From JBAWAP01 sp049589355 (GTDB lineage Bacteria > Chloroflexota > Anaerolineae > VGOG01): a stretch of 13,719 nt of DNA. Made by a program: the position numbers and the translations under genes. Location of the stretch: the NCBI GenBank assembly GCA_049589355.1, contig JBAWAP010000030.1, positions 1-13,719 on the forward strand, read 5' to 3'. The notes under the pieces are model-generated. The model was not told the DNA's origin. It searched no databases and saw only the letters and a list, made by a program, of their open reading frames with translations. Of the stretch, positions 6,569-13,719 are shown one piece after another; within the stretch, counting starts at the first letter, position 1, and every line of letters starts with the position of its first letter.

Positions 6569-9394
6569 TTACTCGTACTGGTTGTAAACCTGCAGCGAGT
6601 AGTCGGCCATCTCGCCCCGATCAGGCTTATATTTCCAAAAGTATACCTCCACACCAAAGGAATCTGTCTCGCCTGGGTCCAGGGCTGCGACGTCGTCCCA
6701 CCCGACACCGATGGTATTGCCGGCCGCATCGTGCATCGCTACGCATGCTTTAATATCGCTCAATCGGCGGTCATACTGGTTGCGGACATCCCCTGTGACG
6801 TGGAAGGCATCCCAGTCGTCGAAGAAATCGCTAGTGTTGGAGACCTCCATCGGTAGGGGGGTGTAGGCCGTGGTCTGCCACGTTAGGTGCAACTCGTAGT
6901 GATCCCAGGAGGAAGCCGGTAGGTTGTAACAACTGATGTGGAAGGGCGAGTTCATCCCTGGGGCAAGGTGATGGATACAAGAGTAAGTGTATCCCTCATC
7001 CACTATGTTGTCCCCTGCGTCGTAAAAGGTGGCATAGATCTTGACGAAGCCGACGCTGACGCTTGAGGCGTTATAGACCTCGCCGACCAGGTAGGTAGAG
7101 GTGGAGCCTGCGTAGAGGGTGAAGGTAGTGCTGTTGGTTACGTGGACGTCCGTGCCGGGAGGCGGCGTGGGGAGGGGTGTAGGCGTCGGAGTTGGAGCGG
7201 GAGGGCCTAGGACAGTGAAGTGGTAAGCTCTGCCGCTATACGCGATCCTGCGATCACTAGCGTTGTAGGCATTCACGCTCCATCTATACTTGCCTCCGTA
7301 CAAGGGATCCTGCACTGTAAGGGCAGTGCCATCCACCCGCACGTAGTTGAGGATTGTCTCAGGTGATGGGCTCTCCCGATACAGGTACACTTTGTAATAG
7401 GCCGCTGCTGGATAGGCTGCCCAGACCAGAGTGGGCTGATTGGTATCCAGGGTACTATCGTCTGGTGGAGACAACAAGGCGAGATCGGTCTTGGGGACGT
7501 GAAAGTCGTCTATCCTGGCGACCTTGCCTGCGCTGATAGTGATCTCGCTGCATCCAAACAGGAACGATTTATACCACCACACCGGCTCACCGGCTAAGCG
7601 GACCAGGTGGCAGTATGAATCGGGCACGACATCGGTGAACTCGTACCAGCCGCTCGCGTCGGTCGTCGTGTCGTATTGTCGGCCGCTGCACGTTCCTGAG
7701 ACCAAGTTCTGACACAGCCTTGAATAGGCGCCACTTGCCCCCTCATCATTCCACAGGATGCGGCCGTGTGCAGCACCAACATTGGGTCCCGGCGTATTCA
7801 TCGGTGTAATAGTTGGTGTCGGCGTGGGCGTTGGGGTAGGAGCGCCTGGGATGTAGTTCTTCAAGATGGTGGGTAAGTAGACTTTGTTGAAGCCGGGCGG
7901 TGTTGGCGTCACGGTCGGTGTGGGTGGAACGGCTATGCCCGAAGTGCGCAAGCGGATGGCTACGTCTTTACCTTCACCCGCTCCCAAGTTGTACCACGAG
8001 CCATCCCTGCCTGAAGGGCTAACATAGGTGCGCAGCACCTCGTTTGGGCCGTCCACATCTATGGGGATGGGATACTGGTAGCTGACATTGTTGAACGCTA
8101 CCACTGCGATGACTTCGTCACCTGCCATCACTGTCAAAGGTGGGTCCACCACCACTCCATGGTAGCCGGCCTCATCAAAGCTATGGCCTAGGCTGCTCCA
8201 CAGTGGATTGCTGAGCGCCATGCCGTCGAAATCGTCGTAGATGTACACATCAACGTCGGTGGTCGTATCCGTAGTCCAGAACTCCACGCGTGTGACATAT
8301 GTACTACTAGAGGGGATGAATCTGCACAGACCCCAGCCTGTTGTATCCTCGTAGCCCCAGCTCCAGCCCATCCAGCCGGCCTCGTCGTAGTACATGATGT
8401 CGCTGTTGGGGTCGTAGTCCTGCCAGTCGTAAATGAACGAGGAATGCATGCCGATGCTGGCTGAGCCATAGGCGATGGTGAAGTAGCCGTTGTCCCCCCA
8501 GTCGGTGCCCCAACTGTTCTTCGCAATCCAGCCGCCCATGCCTCCCGCATGAGTGAGGCCGTCGTCCCAGCCGATGATCAATACAGCGTGATTCGGCTCT
8601 TCTGTTTCCGGATAATAGAGCGTGTAGGAACCGTCATAGTTCCCGAATTCCGTGTCCCAGGCGTCGCGGTCGCCGGCATACATTGACGTATAGACCGGGC
8701 CGTAGTTGCGGATGTAGCTCTTAAGCACCTCTGTGTCGGGCACCGCATCGCCTGATATGATCCTCCAGTCCAGCAGCGTCTTTATGTACGGACAGGTGTC
8801 CTTGCAGTCAATATTGCTGGGCACGTACGGGTCGCACGATTCCAGCACCGTGCCCTTTTGGGAAAACAAGCTGGCTAGCATGAGGTAGTTTCCCCCGTCG
8901 CAACTGCCAAAAGGGCTGCCAGGAGGATACTGGTAGTTGTTTAGCTCTTGCCAGTTGCATTCCTTGGCATTGTTCTCCGAAAAGTCATAGCTACCGGCGC
9001 CGTCAATCAGCATCTTGGACTCGAAGTTACCGATGGCGGCAAAGGCATAGCAGGATTCGCAAGCGCCCTGGTTCTTCACCGAGGTAACTGTGCCCTGGTC
9101 GCGCCAATCCCACCTGCTGGGCAGAGCCGCAACTCTAACCCCCTCTGGCATTTTGTCCCCTTTCAAGTGAGACAGGTCTACCGGAGGTGGTATGAAGCCT
9201 GTGCGGGGAGGCGGTGGCTTCAGCGGCGGCGGGCGCGTCGGCGCTAGCCATCCCACAGGCCCTTGCGGTGGGAGGGGTGGCTCAACGGCGAAGACCCTTC
9301 CGCTGGCGTTCAGCACCAGCAGCAAGGACACGCCAAGCAAAATCGCTACTCCTAGAGCAAACATCAGCTTAGGTCTTGCCTTATCGTTTTGCAT
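6569..9394 (-). CDS. Secreted papain-like (C1A) cysteine protease with Cna-B-like, FN3-like and FxLYD-like domains
   Basis: 941 residues. Signal peptide 1-36, proline-rich pro-region, then a C1A domain from LPSRWDWR (about 91). The catalytic set is present: Q109, C115 in GACESCY, H269 in NHAVLIIGWD and N293 in KNSWG. Unlike papain, the Gly two residues before the nucleophile is E113 and the Trp after it is Tyr. A lectin-like module (about 332-486), a Thr/Pro linker and the motif VYLPTILK (505-512) follow. A second linker (519-536) leads to a Cna-B/carboxypeptidase-regulatory-like domain (about 538-633) and an FN3-like domain (637-729). A third Pro/Thr linker precedes two FxLYD-like beta domains (about 750-843 and 848-938). 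Start ATG 9394 has GGAGG 6 bases upstream (9401-9405). The gene sits 29 bases after the GNAT gene and 210 before its paralogue. Likely exported and surface-associated; the substrate is unknown. Confidence 0.92.
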   Translation of the reverse strand: MQNDKARPKLMFALGVAILLGVSLLLVLNASGRVFAVEPPLPPQGPVGWLAPTRPPPLKPPPPRTGFIPPPVDLSHLKGDKMPEGVRVAALPSRWDWRDQGTVTSVKNQGACESCYAFAAIGNFESKMLIDGAGSYDFSENNAKECNWQELNNYQYPPGSPFGSCDGGNYLMLASLFSQKGTVLESCDPYVPSNIDCKDTCPYIKTLLDWRIISGDAVPDTEVLKSYIRNYGPVYTSMYAGDRDAWDTEFGNYDGSYTLYYPETEEPNHAVLIIGWDDGLTHAGGMGGWIAKNSWGTDWGDNGYFTIAYGSASIGMHSSFIYDWQDYDPNSDIMYYDEAGWMGWSWGYEDTTGWGLCRFIPSSSTYVTRVEFWTTDTTTDVDVYIYDDFDGMALSNPLWSSLGHSFDEAGYHGVVVDPPLTVMAGDEVIAVVAFNNVSYQYPIPIDVDGPNEVLRTYVSPSGRDGSWYNLGAGEGKDVAIRLRTSGIAVPPTPTVTPTPPGFNKVYLPTILKNYIPGAPTPTPTPTPTITPMNTPGPNVGAAHGRILWNDEGASGAYSRLCQNLVSGTCSGRQYDTTTDASGWYEFTDVVPDSYCHLVRLAGEPVWWYKSFLFGCSEITISAGKVARIDDFHVPKTDLALLSPPDDSTLDTNQPTLVWAAYPAAAYYKVYLYRESPSPETILNYVRVDGTALTVQDPLYGGKYRWSVNAYNASDRRIAYSGRAYHFTVLGPPAPTPTPTPLPTPPPGTDVHVTNSTTFTLYAGSTSTYLVGEVYNASSVSVGFVKIYATFYDAGDNIVDEGYTYSCIHHLAPGMNSPFHISCYNLPASSWDHYELHLTWQTTAYTPLPMEVSNTSDFFDDWDAFHVTGDVRNQYDRRLSDIKACVAMHDAAGNTIGVGWDDVAALDPGETDSFGVEVYFWKYKPDRGEMADYSLQVYNQYE
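7859..7882 (-). other. VYLPTILK motif within the protease
   Basis: Encodes residues 505-512, between two Thr/Pro-rich linkers. Here the motif is internal, whereas in the beta-helix protein it is the C-terminus. This suggests the modules after it were added to a protein that once ended here (inference). Confidence 0.6.
7937..9394 (-). repeat. Duplicated protease segment, copy 2
   Basis: Encodes residues 1-486 of the second protease, the counterpart of 4913-6358. Few insertions are needed to align the copies, and several DNA stretches are nearly identical, for example around CCAGCAGCGTCTTTATGTAC. Confidence 0.85.
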
Positions 9395-9423
9395 CTTCGT
9401 CCTCCACTTGGTCGGGTGATCAG

Positions 9424-10017
9424 TTAATACATGTACGGCTTTAAGTCCTTCTTCTCAATCTTCATGTCGTAGAACAGGACGAGGTTACGGCCTTTTTCCT
9501 TTTTGAAGAACCGTCTGACGTCGCGGTATCTCTCATCCTTGAGGAAAGTCAAATGCTCATCGCTGCCAATCCCTTGGTAGTGACTGCCAATGTACTCGAA
9601 GCCGCACTTCTCGTAGCAACGGAGGGCCCGCTTGTTTGGGGCGGCTACGTCCAGGTAAAGCGTTTCGAAGCCCAGCTCCCAGAAATAGTAGACCAAGAAC
9701 GTGCGGATGGCATCGGTGCCGTAGCCTTGGCCCACGTATTCGGCCCCTAGGGTTATGCCCAGACGGGCTGACTTGCACTCTCTTATCTGCCGCAGGCTCA
9801 GTCGCCCGACCAGACGACCTGAGAGATCCTCGACGGCATACCACCGTCGGCTGGGGTCGTTAGCTTGCGCTTGAAACCGAATGTAATTGTCGCTGCTGCT
9901 TTGCGATATATTCCACAGAGAGTCAAGGGGGTCGGTGAAAGGCCGCCAGGCCTGCATCTTCTCCACATCTTCCCTGACCATAGGGCGGATGATGACTTTT
10001 TTGCCTCTCAAATGCAT
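9424..10017 (-). CDS. GNAT family N-acetyltransferase (RimJ/RimL-like)
   Basis: 197 residues. It opens LRGKKVIIRPMVREDVEKMQAW, the usual first strand and helix of RimJ/RimL-type acetyltransferases. RRWYAVEDLSGRLVGRLSLRQI (two strands, about 58-78) leads to the acetyl-CoA loop in LGAEYVGQGYGTDAIR (90-105; Q/R-x-x-G-x-G/A type). LYLDVAAPNKRALRCYEKCGF (120-140) is the typical motif B. The C-terminal about 45 residues are lysine-rich and longer than in minimal family members. It would transfer an acetyl group from acetyl-CoA to an amine; the acceptor is unknown. ATG 10017 has GGGGAGG 6 bases upstream. It lies 24 bases after the alpha-galactosidase fragment and 29 bases before the protease gene, probably on the same transcript. 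Confidence 0.9.
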   Translation of the reverse strand: MHLRGKKVIIRPMVREDVEKMQAWRPFTDPLDSLWNISQSSSDNYIRFQAQANDPSRRWYAVEDLSGRLVGRLSLRQIRECKSARLGITLGAEYVGQGYGTDAIRTFLVYYFWELGFETLYLDVAAPNKRALRCYEKCGFEYIGSHYQGIGSDEHLTFLKDERYRDVRRFFKKEKGRNLVLFYDMKIEKKDLKPYMY

Positions 10018-10041
10018 CGGGCACCTCCCCTGTCATGTTTG

Positions 10042-10419
10042 TTAACCGGTCACGCGGAAGTCTATCTCCACCTTGGCCTCGCCCAGCAGGTGAAAGCCGA
10101 TCCAGATCACCCCCTCGACGACCTTCTGCCACCCTCGCCGTCGCCCGTTGAACCTGACGGCGGCAACCTCGTACGGCTCGGGCACAAGGAAAAAGAGCTT
10201 GCCGTACTGGGTCCCCGCTTTTTCCATCTCCAGGGTGAGGTGCTTCCCATCGAATTGGAGCTTTGTCACTTCCACCGCCCCGCCCGTCAGGTGAAAAGTG
10301 GAAGCTAAAAGATCTGGACGGTCCGGCGCTTTCTTGAGCAAGAAGAGCTTGGTGGCATGAGGAAGATGCCTCTCTATGCTGAGGCGGTCCCCCACGAGAC
10401 CGAGGTACCCCTCACTCCA
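10042..10419 (-). pseudogene. C-terminal part of the alpha-galactosidase, out of frame with the main part
   Basis: This stretch encodes 125 residues from WSEGYLGLVGDRLSIERHLP to the end VEIDFRVTG. They are the natural continuation of the GH36 protein: a C-terminal beta-sandwich, following FDF in the expected sequence. It is in another frame from the upstream part, as if one base were missing between 10417 and 10424 (the minus strand reads GAT TC TGG where GAT TTC TGG is expected). A GTG at 10395 could in principle start a 117-residue piece, but no ribosome binding site precedes it. Restoring one base gives a protein of about 758 residues, within the normal range for bacterial GH36 enzymes. 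Either the gene is broken or the assembly has an indel here. Confidence 0.8.
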
Positions 10420-12317
10420 GAATCGAAAGCGTGATAAGGACCCTCACCCGCGATCTCGCTTAGGTCCAGGGTAGTAGCTGTGGTTCGCTCCTCCCAGTTG
10501 ATCGCCGCCAACATTAGCCAGCAGCCGAAGCCGGTTTCGATGGGCAGGGCGAGGAGACGGGGGACCTCGCTCTCAAATAGGTCCAGCGGCTTGGCAGCGA
10601 TTCCGTAGGGGGGAAGCAGCTTGGCCAGATGGTTGAGGCGATGGTCGGCAAGGGTGGGCAGGTTGTCGCCAGAGAGGGCCATTCCCCCGGAGAGGCCAAC
10701 CACAGTGGCCAGGGTGCGCATCTCACTCAGGGTGAGAGCCGACTGGTCTTCCTTTTGGCGTACCAGGACGCAATCGGGGTCGTTGATCCAGAATCGCCCA
10801 TGGGTGAAATAGCGAGTGATGCTGTTGCGGAGGGCGTTCTCCGCCGCGGGGAAGGTGAGGTCGGCCCAGAAGGGTTGCCAGTGAATCGCCACGTCGGGCC
10901 CGATACGCATCCCATCCACCAACCCCACACTGGGCCCCAGGGGGGCTCCGCAGCCTAGAAGAAAGGCTTCCTCACCAATGGCCTCTCTGATGATCTCCAG
11001 CCCCTGGCGTACGGCCTGGGCTCTGGTCACCCTGGGATCATGGCGGCAGCCTGCCACAGCTCCGGCGTAGAGGAAATCTACCTTGAACAGCTCGCAGCCC
11101 CACCCCCGCATGGTGCGAAAGGTCTCGCCCAGCCAGTCTTGCACCTCTGGATGGGAGAGGTCCAGGGCATAGATGTCCACCCCCCAATGTTGCCAGGCGA
11201 CGATAGGGTCTCCCCTCTCATCCCTGATCACCCACTCGGGGTGCTCGGCGTAGAGTTGCGACTCGGAGCTGGCAGCGAAAGGGGCTGTCCAGATGCCCGG
11301 TCTGTGGCCCGCTGCTCGTATCTCCCCGACCAGGCCTCTCATTCCCTGAGGGAACTTCTCCTCGTCTATGCTCAACCAATCGCCGATGGCGGTTTGATAG
11401 CCATCGTCAATGAGGATGTACTCTAAGGGCAACTCTGTCTTGGTAGCAGCAGCAAGATTGTCCAGGACATCCCCAGCCTTGTTCTCCCCAAAATAGTAGT
11501 ACCAACTACACCAACCGGTGGGGATTGGCTTTGTTGTGCGAGCCTTCATCGTTTCCTTAACTATGTCGGCGTAGCCTTCGAGCAGGGCCAGGGGGGAGTC
11601 TCCACCCTCTATCACCAGCCGTTCCGACTCAAGGCTCTCGCCTGGAGCCAGGGTTATCCCGTCGGCGTAACAGCAAACGGTGACGCTGCTGAAGCTGCCT
11701 TCCTTGTCGAGCCTCAGCCGTATCTCCGAGAGTTGATCTACCGTGGTCACGAAACCCAGGAGCAAGCTGGTTTGCTGGCCAGAGATAACTGTCACCCACT
11801 CGCTGGCCAACTCCCTACCCCGGAGCCCATGGGGAAGGTGTTGGGCCAGGTAGGTAGCTCCGTCCAGCTCCACGTAAGTCCCGTCGCCGACGCGGCGAGC
11901 GAAGGCAGGCGACCAGGACTGCCAGCCGTTTTGATAGAAGCGCCAATGGCGGGCAGGCGGGTCTAGGACGATAGCTCCTCCCTCTGATGCGACTGTGGTG
12001 AGGACCGCTAGCTCATCAATCTGGAGAGGTGCAGAGCCAACGTTACTTACCTCCAACCACATCTCGACCCGCTTGCCATCGGCCACATGCCATTCGAGTT
12101 TGACATCGTTGTTGGCCCGGCTCAGTTTGATGCCGGCTTCGCTAACGGTGCAAGTCGAATCTCCCAACAGGCTCAGTCGCCTCTTCTCCCCTTTGAAGTG
12201 GTAGCCCACCTCCGCCGTTGCTCCCTGGAGCAGCGGTTGGCCTCGGAAGAGAACGGTCAGCGAGCTCCTGGCTCGGTCCAGGATCAACTGGTCGAAGAAT
12301 TTCTCAGTGTTAGCCAT
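10374..12317 (-). CDS. Alpha-galactosidase, glycoside hydrolase family 36, truncated by frameshift
   Basis: 647 residues from ATG 12317, preceded by AAGGAG at 12322-12327. The longer in-frame opening at 12359 would run deep into the upstream gene and is less likely. The enzyme would hydrolyse terminal alpha-1,6-galactosides such as melibiose and raffinose. It has no signal peptide, so it is cytoplasmic. The N-terminal beta domain carries NGWQSWSP (130-137). The (beta/alpha)8 domain shows GWCSWYYYFG (268-277), LIDDGYQ with D304/D305, the nucleophile D414 in FKVDFLYAGAV and the acid/base D475 in RIGPDV. These resemble the Thermotoga GalA type from memory. After FD (632) the frame is lost, and 15 unrelated residues lead to TAG at 10374. 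The start overlaps the end of the upstream methyltransferase by 8 bases, which points to coupled translation. Without the C-terminal beta domain, activity or stability is doubtful. Confidence 0.9.
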   Translation of the reverse strand: MANTEKFFDQLILDRARSSLTVLFRGQPLLQGATAEVGYHFKGEKRRLSLLGDSTCTVSEAGIKLSRANNDVKLEWHVADGKRVEMWLEVSNVGSAPLQIDELAVLTTVASEGGAIVLDPPARHWRFYQNGWQSWSPAFARRVGDGTYVELDGATYLAQHLPHGLRGRELASEWVTVISGQQTSLLLGFVTTVDQLSEIRLRLDKEGSFSSVTVCCYADGITLAPGESLESERLVIEGGDSPLALLEGYADIVKETMKARTTKPIPTGWCSWYYYFGENKAGDVLDNLAAATKTELPLEYILIDDGYQTAIGDWLSIDEEKFPQGMRGLVGEIRAAGHRPGIWTAPFAASSESQLYAEHPEWVIRDERGDPIVAWQHWGVDIYALDLSHPEVQDWLGETFRTMRGWGCELFKVDFLYAGAVAGCRHDPRVTRAQAVRQGLEIIREAIGEEAFLLGCGAPLGPSVGLVDGMRIGPDVAIHWQPFWADLTFPAAENALRNSITRYFTHGRFWINDPDCVLVRQKEDQSALTLSEMRTLATVVGLSGGMALSGDNLPTLADHRLNHLAKLLPPYGIAAKPLDLFESEVPRLLALPIETGFGCWLMLAAINWEERTTATTLDLSEIAGEGPYHAFDSGVRGTSVSWGTASA

Positions 12318-12996
12318 AATGCTCCTTCTTTGCCACAACAATCTCAACTGGCAACCCAAACATCGTCCTTTCTGTTACATCGAGGATTTGAAAACCGGCC
12401 GCTTCCAACGCTTCCTGAACGAAGATCGGACGGCAATCAACACACTTCGGGAGCTTCAGGTGGGCCCATTCATAAAGCCTCATTATCACATTGGCCTTCC
12501 CCGTCTTAGACATTGCCACCACACAGATACGCCCACCATTCCGAAGAACCCTTCGGCACTCGTGCAATACAATCGGGATTTCTGGTGTATCGAAAAGTTC
12601 CAGGGTGAAACTCGTGAAAACTGCGTCAAAGAAATTCGTTTCGAAGGGAGCTTTAGCCGCATCGCCGCACTTCAACTCTATTCTTTCTGATAATCCCGCT
12701 TCCCTAACCCTCGATCGGGTAATGTTGAACATCCCTTCCGATATATCAATCCCATAGACCTTGCCTGAGTTGCCAACTGATTGAGCCAAGGCGAGAATGC
12801 AATGTCCGGTGCCAAATCCGATCTCAAGGACCATCTCACCTTCCTTAGCGCCTAGCTTTTTCAAGCCCGCATATCTACATTTCCTCTCGGCGAGACCGGC
12901 CAGCATATCATACCATGTGCTCATCTTATCGTAACTGGCTTTGGCTTCTTCCTTCGACCGGGTGACCCTGCTTATCCCACGCTCACCTTCTGCCAT
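12310..12996 (-). CDS. Class I SAM-dependent methyltransferase (UbiE/Coq5-like)
   Basis: 228 residues with a Rossmann-like methyltransferase core. Motif I is VLEIGFGTGH (56-65), the acidic end of strand 2 is VYGIDIS (80-86), motif II region is CGDAAKAPFETNFFDAVF (110-127) and motif III is LRNGGRICVVAM (151-162). The N-terminal AKASYDKMSTWYDMLAG is the helix seen in UbiE/Coq5-like enzymes. It transfers a methyl group from S-adenosylmethionine to a small molecule that cannot be told from the sequence. Residues 180-215 include CVDC and may be substrate-specific. ATG 12996 lies 7 bases after the stop of the pcm-like gene. Its ribosome binding site is weak (GGGAG lies inside the previous gene), so it may depend on coupling. 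Its own stop overlaps the alpha-galactosidase start. Confidence 0.88.
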   Translation of the reverse strand: MAEGERGISRVTRSKEEAKASYDKMSTWYDMLAGLAERKCRYAGLKKLGAKEGEMVLEIGFGTGHCILALAQSVGNSGKVYGIDISEGMFNITRSRVREAGLSERIELKCGDAAKAPFETNFFDAVFTSFTLELFDTPEIPIVLHECRRVLRNGGRICVVAMSKTGKANVIMRLYEWAHLKLPKCVDCRPIFVQEALEAAGFQILDVTERTMFGLPVEIVVAKKEHYG

Positions 12997-13003
12997 TGGT
13001 TTC

Positions 13004-13719
13004 TCAATGTTCTCCCGTCAAGGGCACGAAGCTGACGCCGCCCAGGTTCTTGGAGACGACCTGGTCGCCCTGTTTCGTGATCAGCCAGAGGCTCTGGTAG
13101 CCGCCCGGCGGCCCCACGGGTATCACCAGCCGGCCGCCGTCTTTCAACTGCTGGACGAGGGGTTGGGGGATGTGATCGGGGGCGCAGGTGACGATGATGG
13201 CGTCGTAAGGGGCGTGCTCCTCCCAGCCATAGTAGCCGTCGGCATGTTTCACGTTGACCTTGGTGTAGCCCAGCCTCTTCAGCCTCTCCTCGGCGCTCTT
13301 CTCCAGTTCTTCGATGATCTCCATGGTATAAACTTCGTCTGTCAATTCGGCCAGTATCGCCGCCTGGTAAGCCGAGCCGGTGCCAATCTCCAGGACCTTG
13401 TCGCCTCTCTCTATCTCCAGTAGCTCGGTCATCCAGGCCACGATGAAAGGCTGAGAGATGGTCTGGCCGTAGCCGATGGGGAGGGGGTGATCGGCGTAGG
13501 CTTGGTCCAAGTACTTGTCGGGCACGAATTCGTGGCGGGGCACCTTCTCCATGGCTGCCAGAGCTGCTTCGTCGGACACTCCCCTGGCGCGGATCTGGGC
13601 CTCAACCATCCGTTGCCTCTCTTCAGCGCGGGGATATGGCGTAGCTGTCACCGCTGGCGTTGGCGTGGGTGTATCGGTGGTTGTGGCGGTCGGGCTAGGG
13701 GTGGGGGTAGGGCTAGGGG
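13004..13719 (-). CDS. pcm: Protein-L-isoaspartate O-methyltransferase with Thr/Pro-rich N-terminal extension, 5' end outside window
   Basis: The catalytic part (215 residues from GTG 13651) is a classical PCMT. It has the opening RQRMVEAQIRARGVSDEAAL, VPRHEFVP, the substrate/Ser loop GYGQTISQPFIVAWM, motif I VLEIGTGSAYQAA (usual GSGYQ is GSAYQ), and DAIIVTCAPDHIPQPLVQQL with GGRLVIPVG. It methylates L-isoaspartyl residues of aged proteins using SAM. The reading frame stays open upstream of the GTG to the window edge. The 22 extra residues are almost all Thr, Pro, Ser and Ala (ending TPTPTPAV), and no ribosome binding site precedes the GTG. The real start is therefore outside the window. Such linkers in this genome join signal peptides or secreted domains, so an exported or lipid-anchored Pcm, or a fusion to another domain, is inferred. 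It is the first visible gene of the minus-strand run. Confidence 0.9.
   Translation of the reverse strand, partial: PSPTPTPSPTATTTDTPTPTPAVTATPYPRAEERQRMVEAQIRARGVSDEAALAAMEKVPRHEFVPDKYLDQAYADHPLPIGYGQTISQPFIVAWMTELLEIERGDKVLEIGTGSAYQAAILAELTDEVYTMEIIEELEKSAEERLKRLGYTKVNVKHADGYYGWEEHAPYDAIIVTCAPDHIPQPLVQQLKDGGRLVIPVGPPGGYQSLWLITKQGDQVVSKNLGGVSFVPLTGEH

Noticed and set aside
12318..12359. Longer start of the alpha-galactosidase at 12359 (14 extra residues)
   Set aside because: It would overlap the upstream methyltransferase by 50 bases, whereas ATG 12317 has AAGGAG ahead of it and begins MANTEKFF. The shorter form also gives the common short-overlap arrangement.
13004..13651. GTG 13651 as the true start of the pcm-like gene
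   Set aside because: No ribosome binding site lies ahead of it, and the frame continues open upstream with a Thr/Pro linker to the window edge.

Overview
The window looks like a piece of a Chloroflexota chromosome (Anaerolineae-like; an inference). The clues are secreted proteins with Thr/Pro-rich linkers, a recurring [IV]-Y-[LF]-P-x-x-x-K motif in three different exported proteins, a 'choice-of-anchor Q' type beta-helix protein, and moderately GC-rich DNA. No rRNA, tRNA, CRISPR array or transposase gene was seen, and no gene-free stretch exceeds 300 bases.

Layout. On the plus strand at the left edge are the 3' end of a DMT/EamA transporter (to 191) and an unrecognised two-helix membrane protein (231-932). 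That gene meets the minus-strand block tail to tail, with a 13-base overlap. From the right edge back to 920 all eight genes lie on the minus strand. In transcription order they are: a protein-L-isoaspartate methyltransferase with a Thr/Pro-rich N-terminal extension that runs off the window; a small SAM methyltransferase (7-nt gap); a GH36 alpha-galactosidase (8-nt overlap) broken by a single-base frameshift near 10420; a GNAT acetyltransferase; two tandem papain-like (C1A) secreted proteases; an M20 dipeptidase; and a secreted beta-helix protein. Gaps are 24-81 nt, except for the 210-nt gap between the proteases. That gap holds a long palindromic repeat of the TGTCATTGCGAG type. The block could be one or a few transcripts; its leading promoter is outside the window.

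Biology. The two proteases share a nearly collinear first ~480 residues (signal peptide, proline-rich pro-region, C1A catalytic domain, lectin-like domain, Thr/Pro linker and YLP-type motif). They then carry unrelated C-terminal modules: FN3 plus a DNRLRE domain in one, and Cna-B-like, FN3-like and two FxLYD-like domains in the other. The pattern is gene duplication followed by module exchange. With a cytoplasmic M20 dipeptidase next door, the set suggests extracellular protein degradation followed by peptide use inside the cell (inference). The isoaspartyl methyltransferase is unusual because its visible N-terminus looks like a linker of an exported or multidomain protein.

No wholly new system is evident. 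The points most worth following are the shared YLP-type motif, the exported-looking Pcm, the module-swapped protease pair and the frameshifted alpha-galactosidase.
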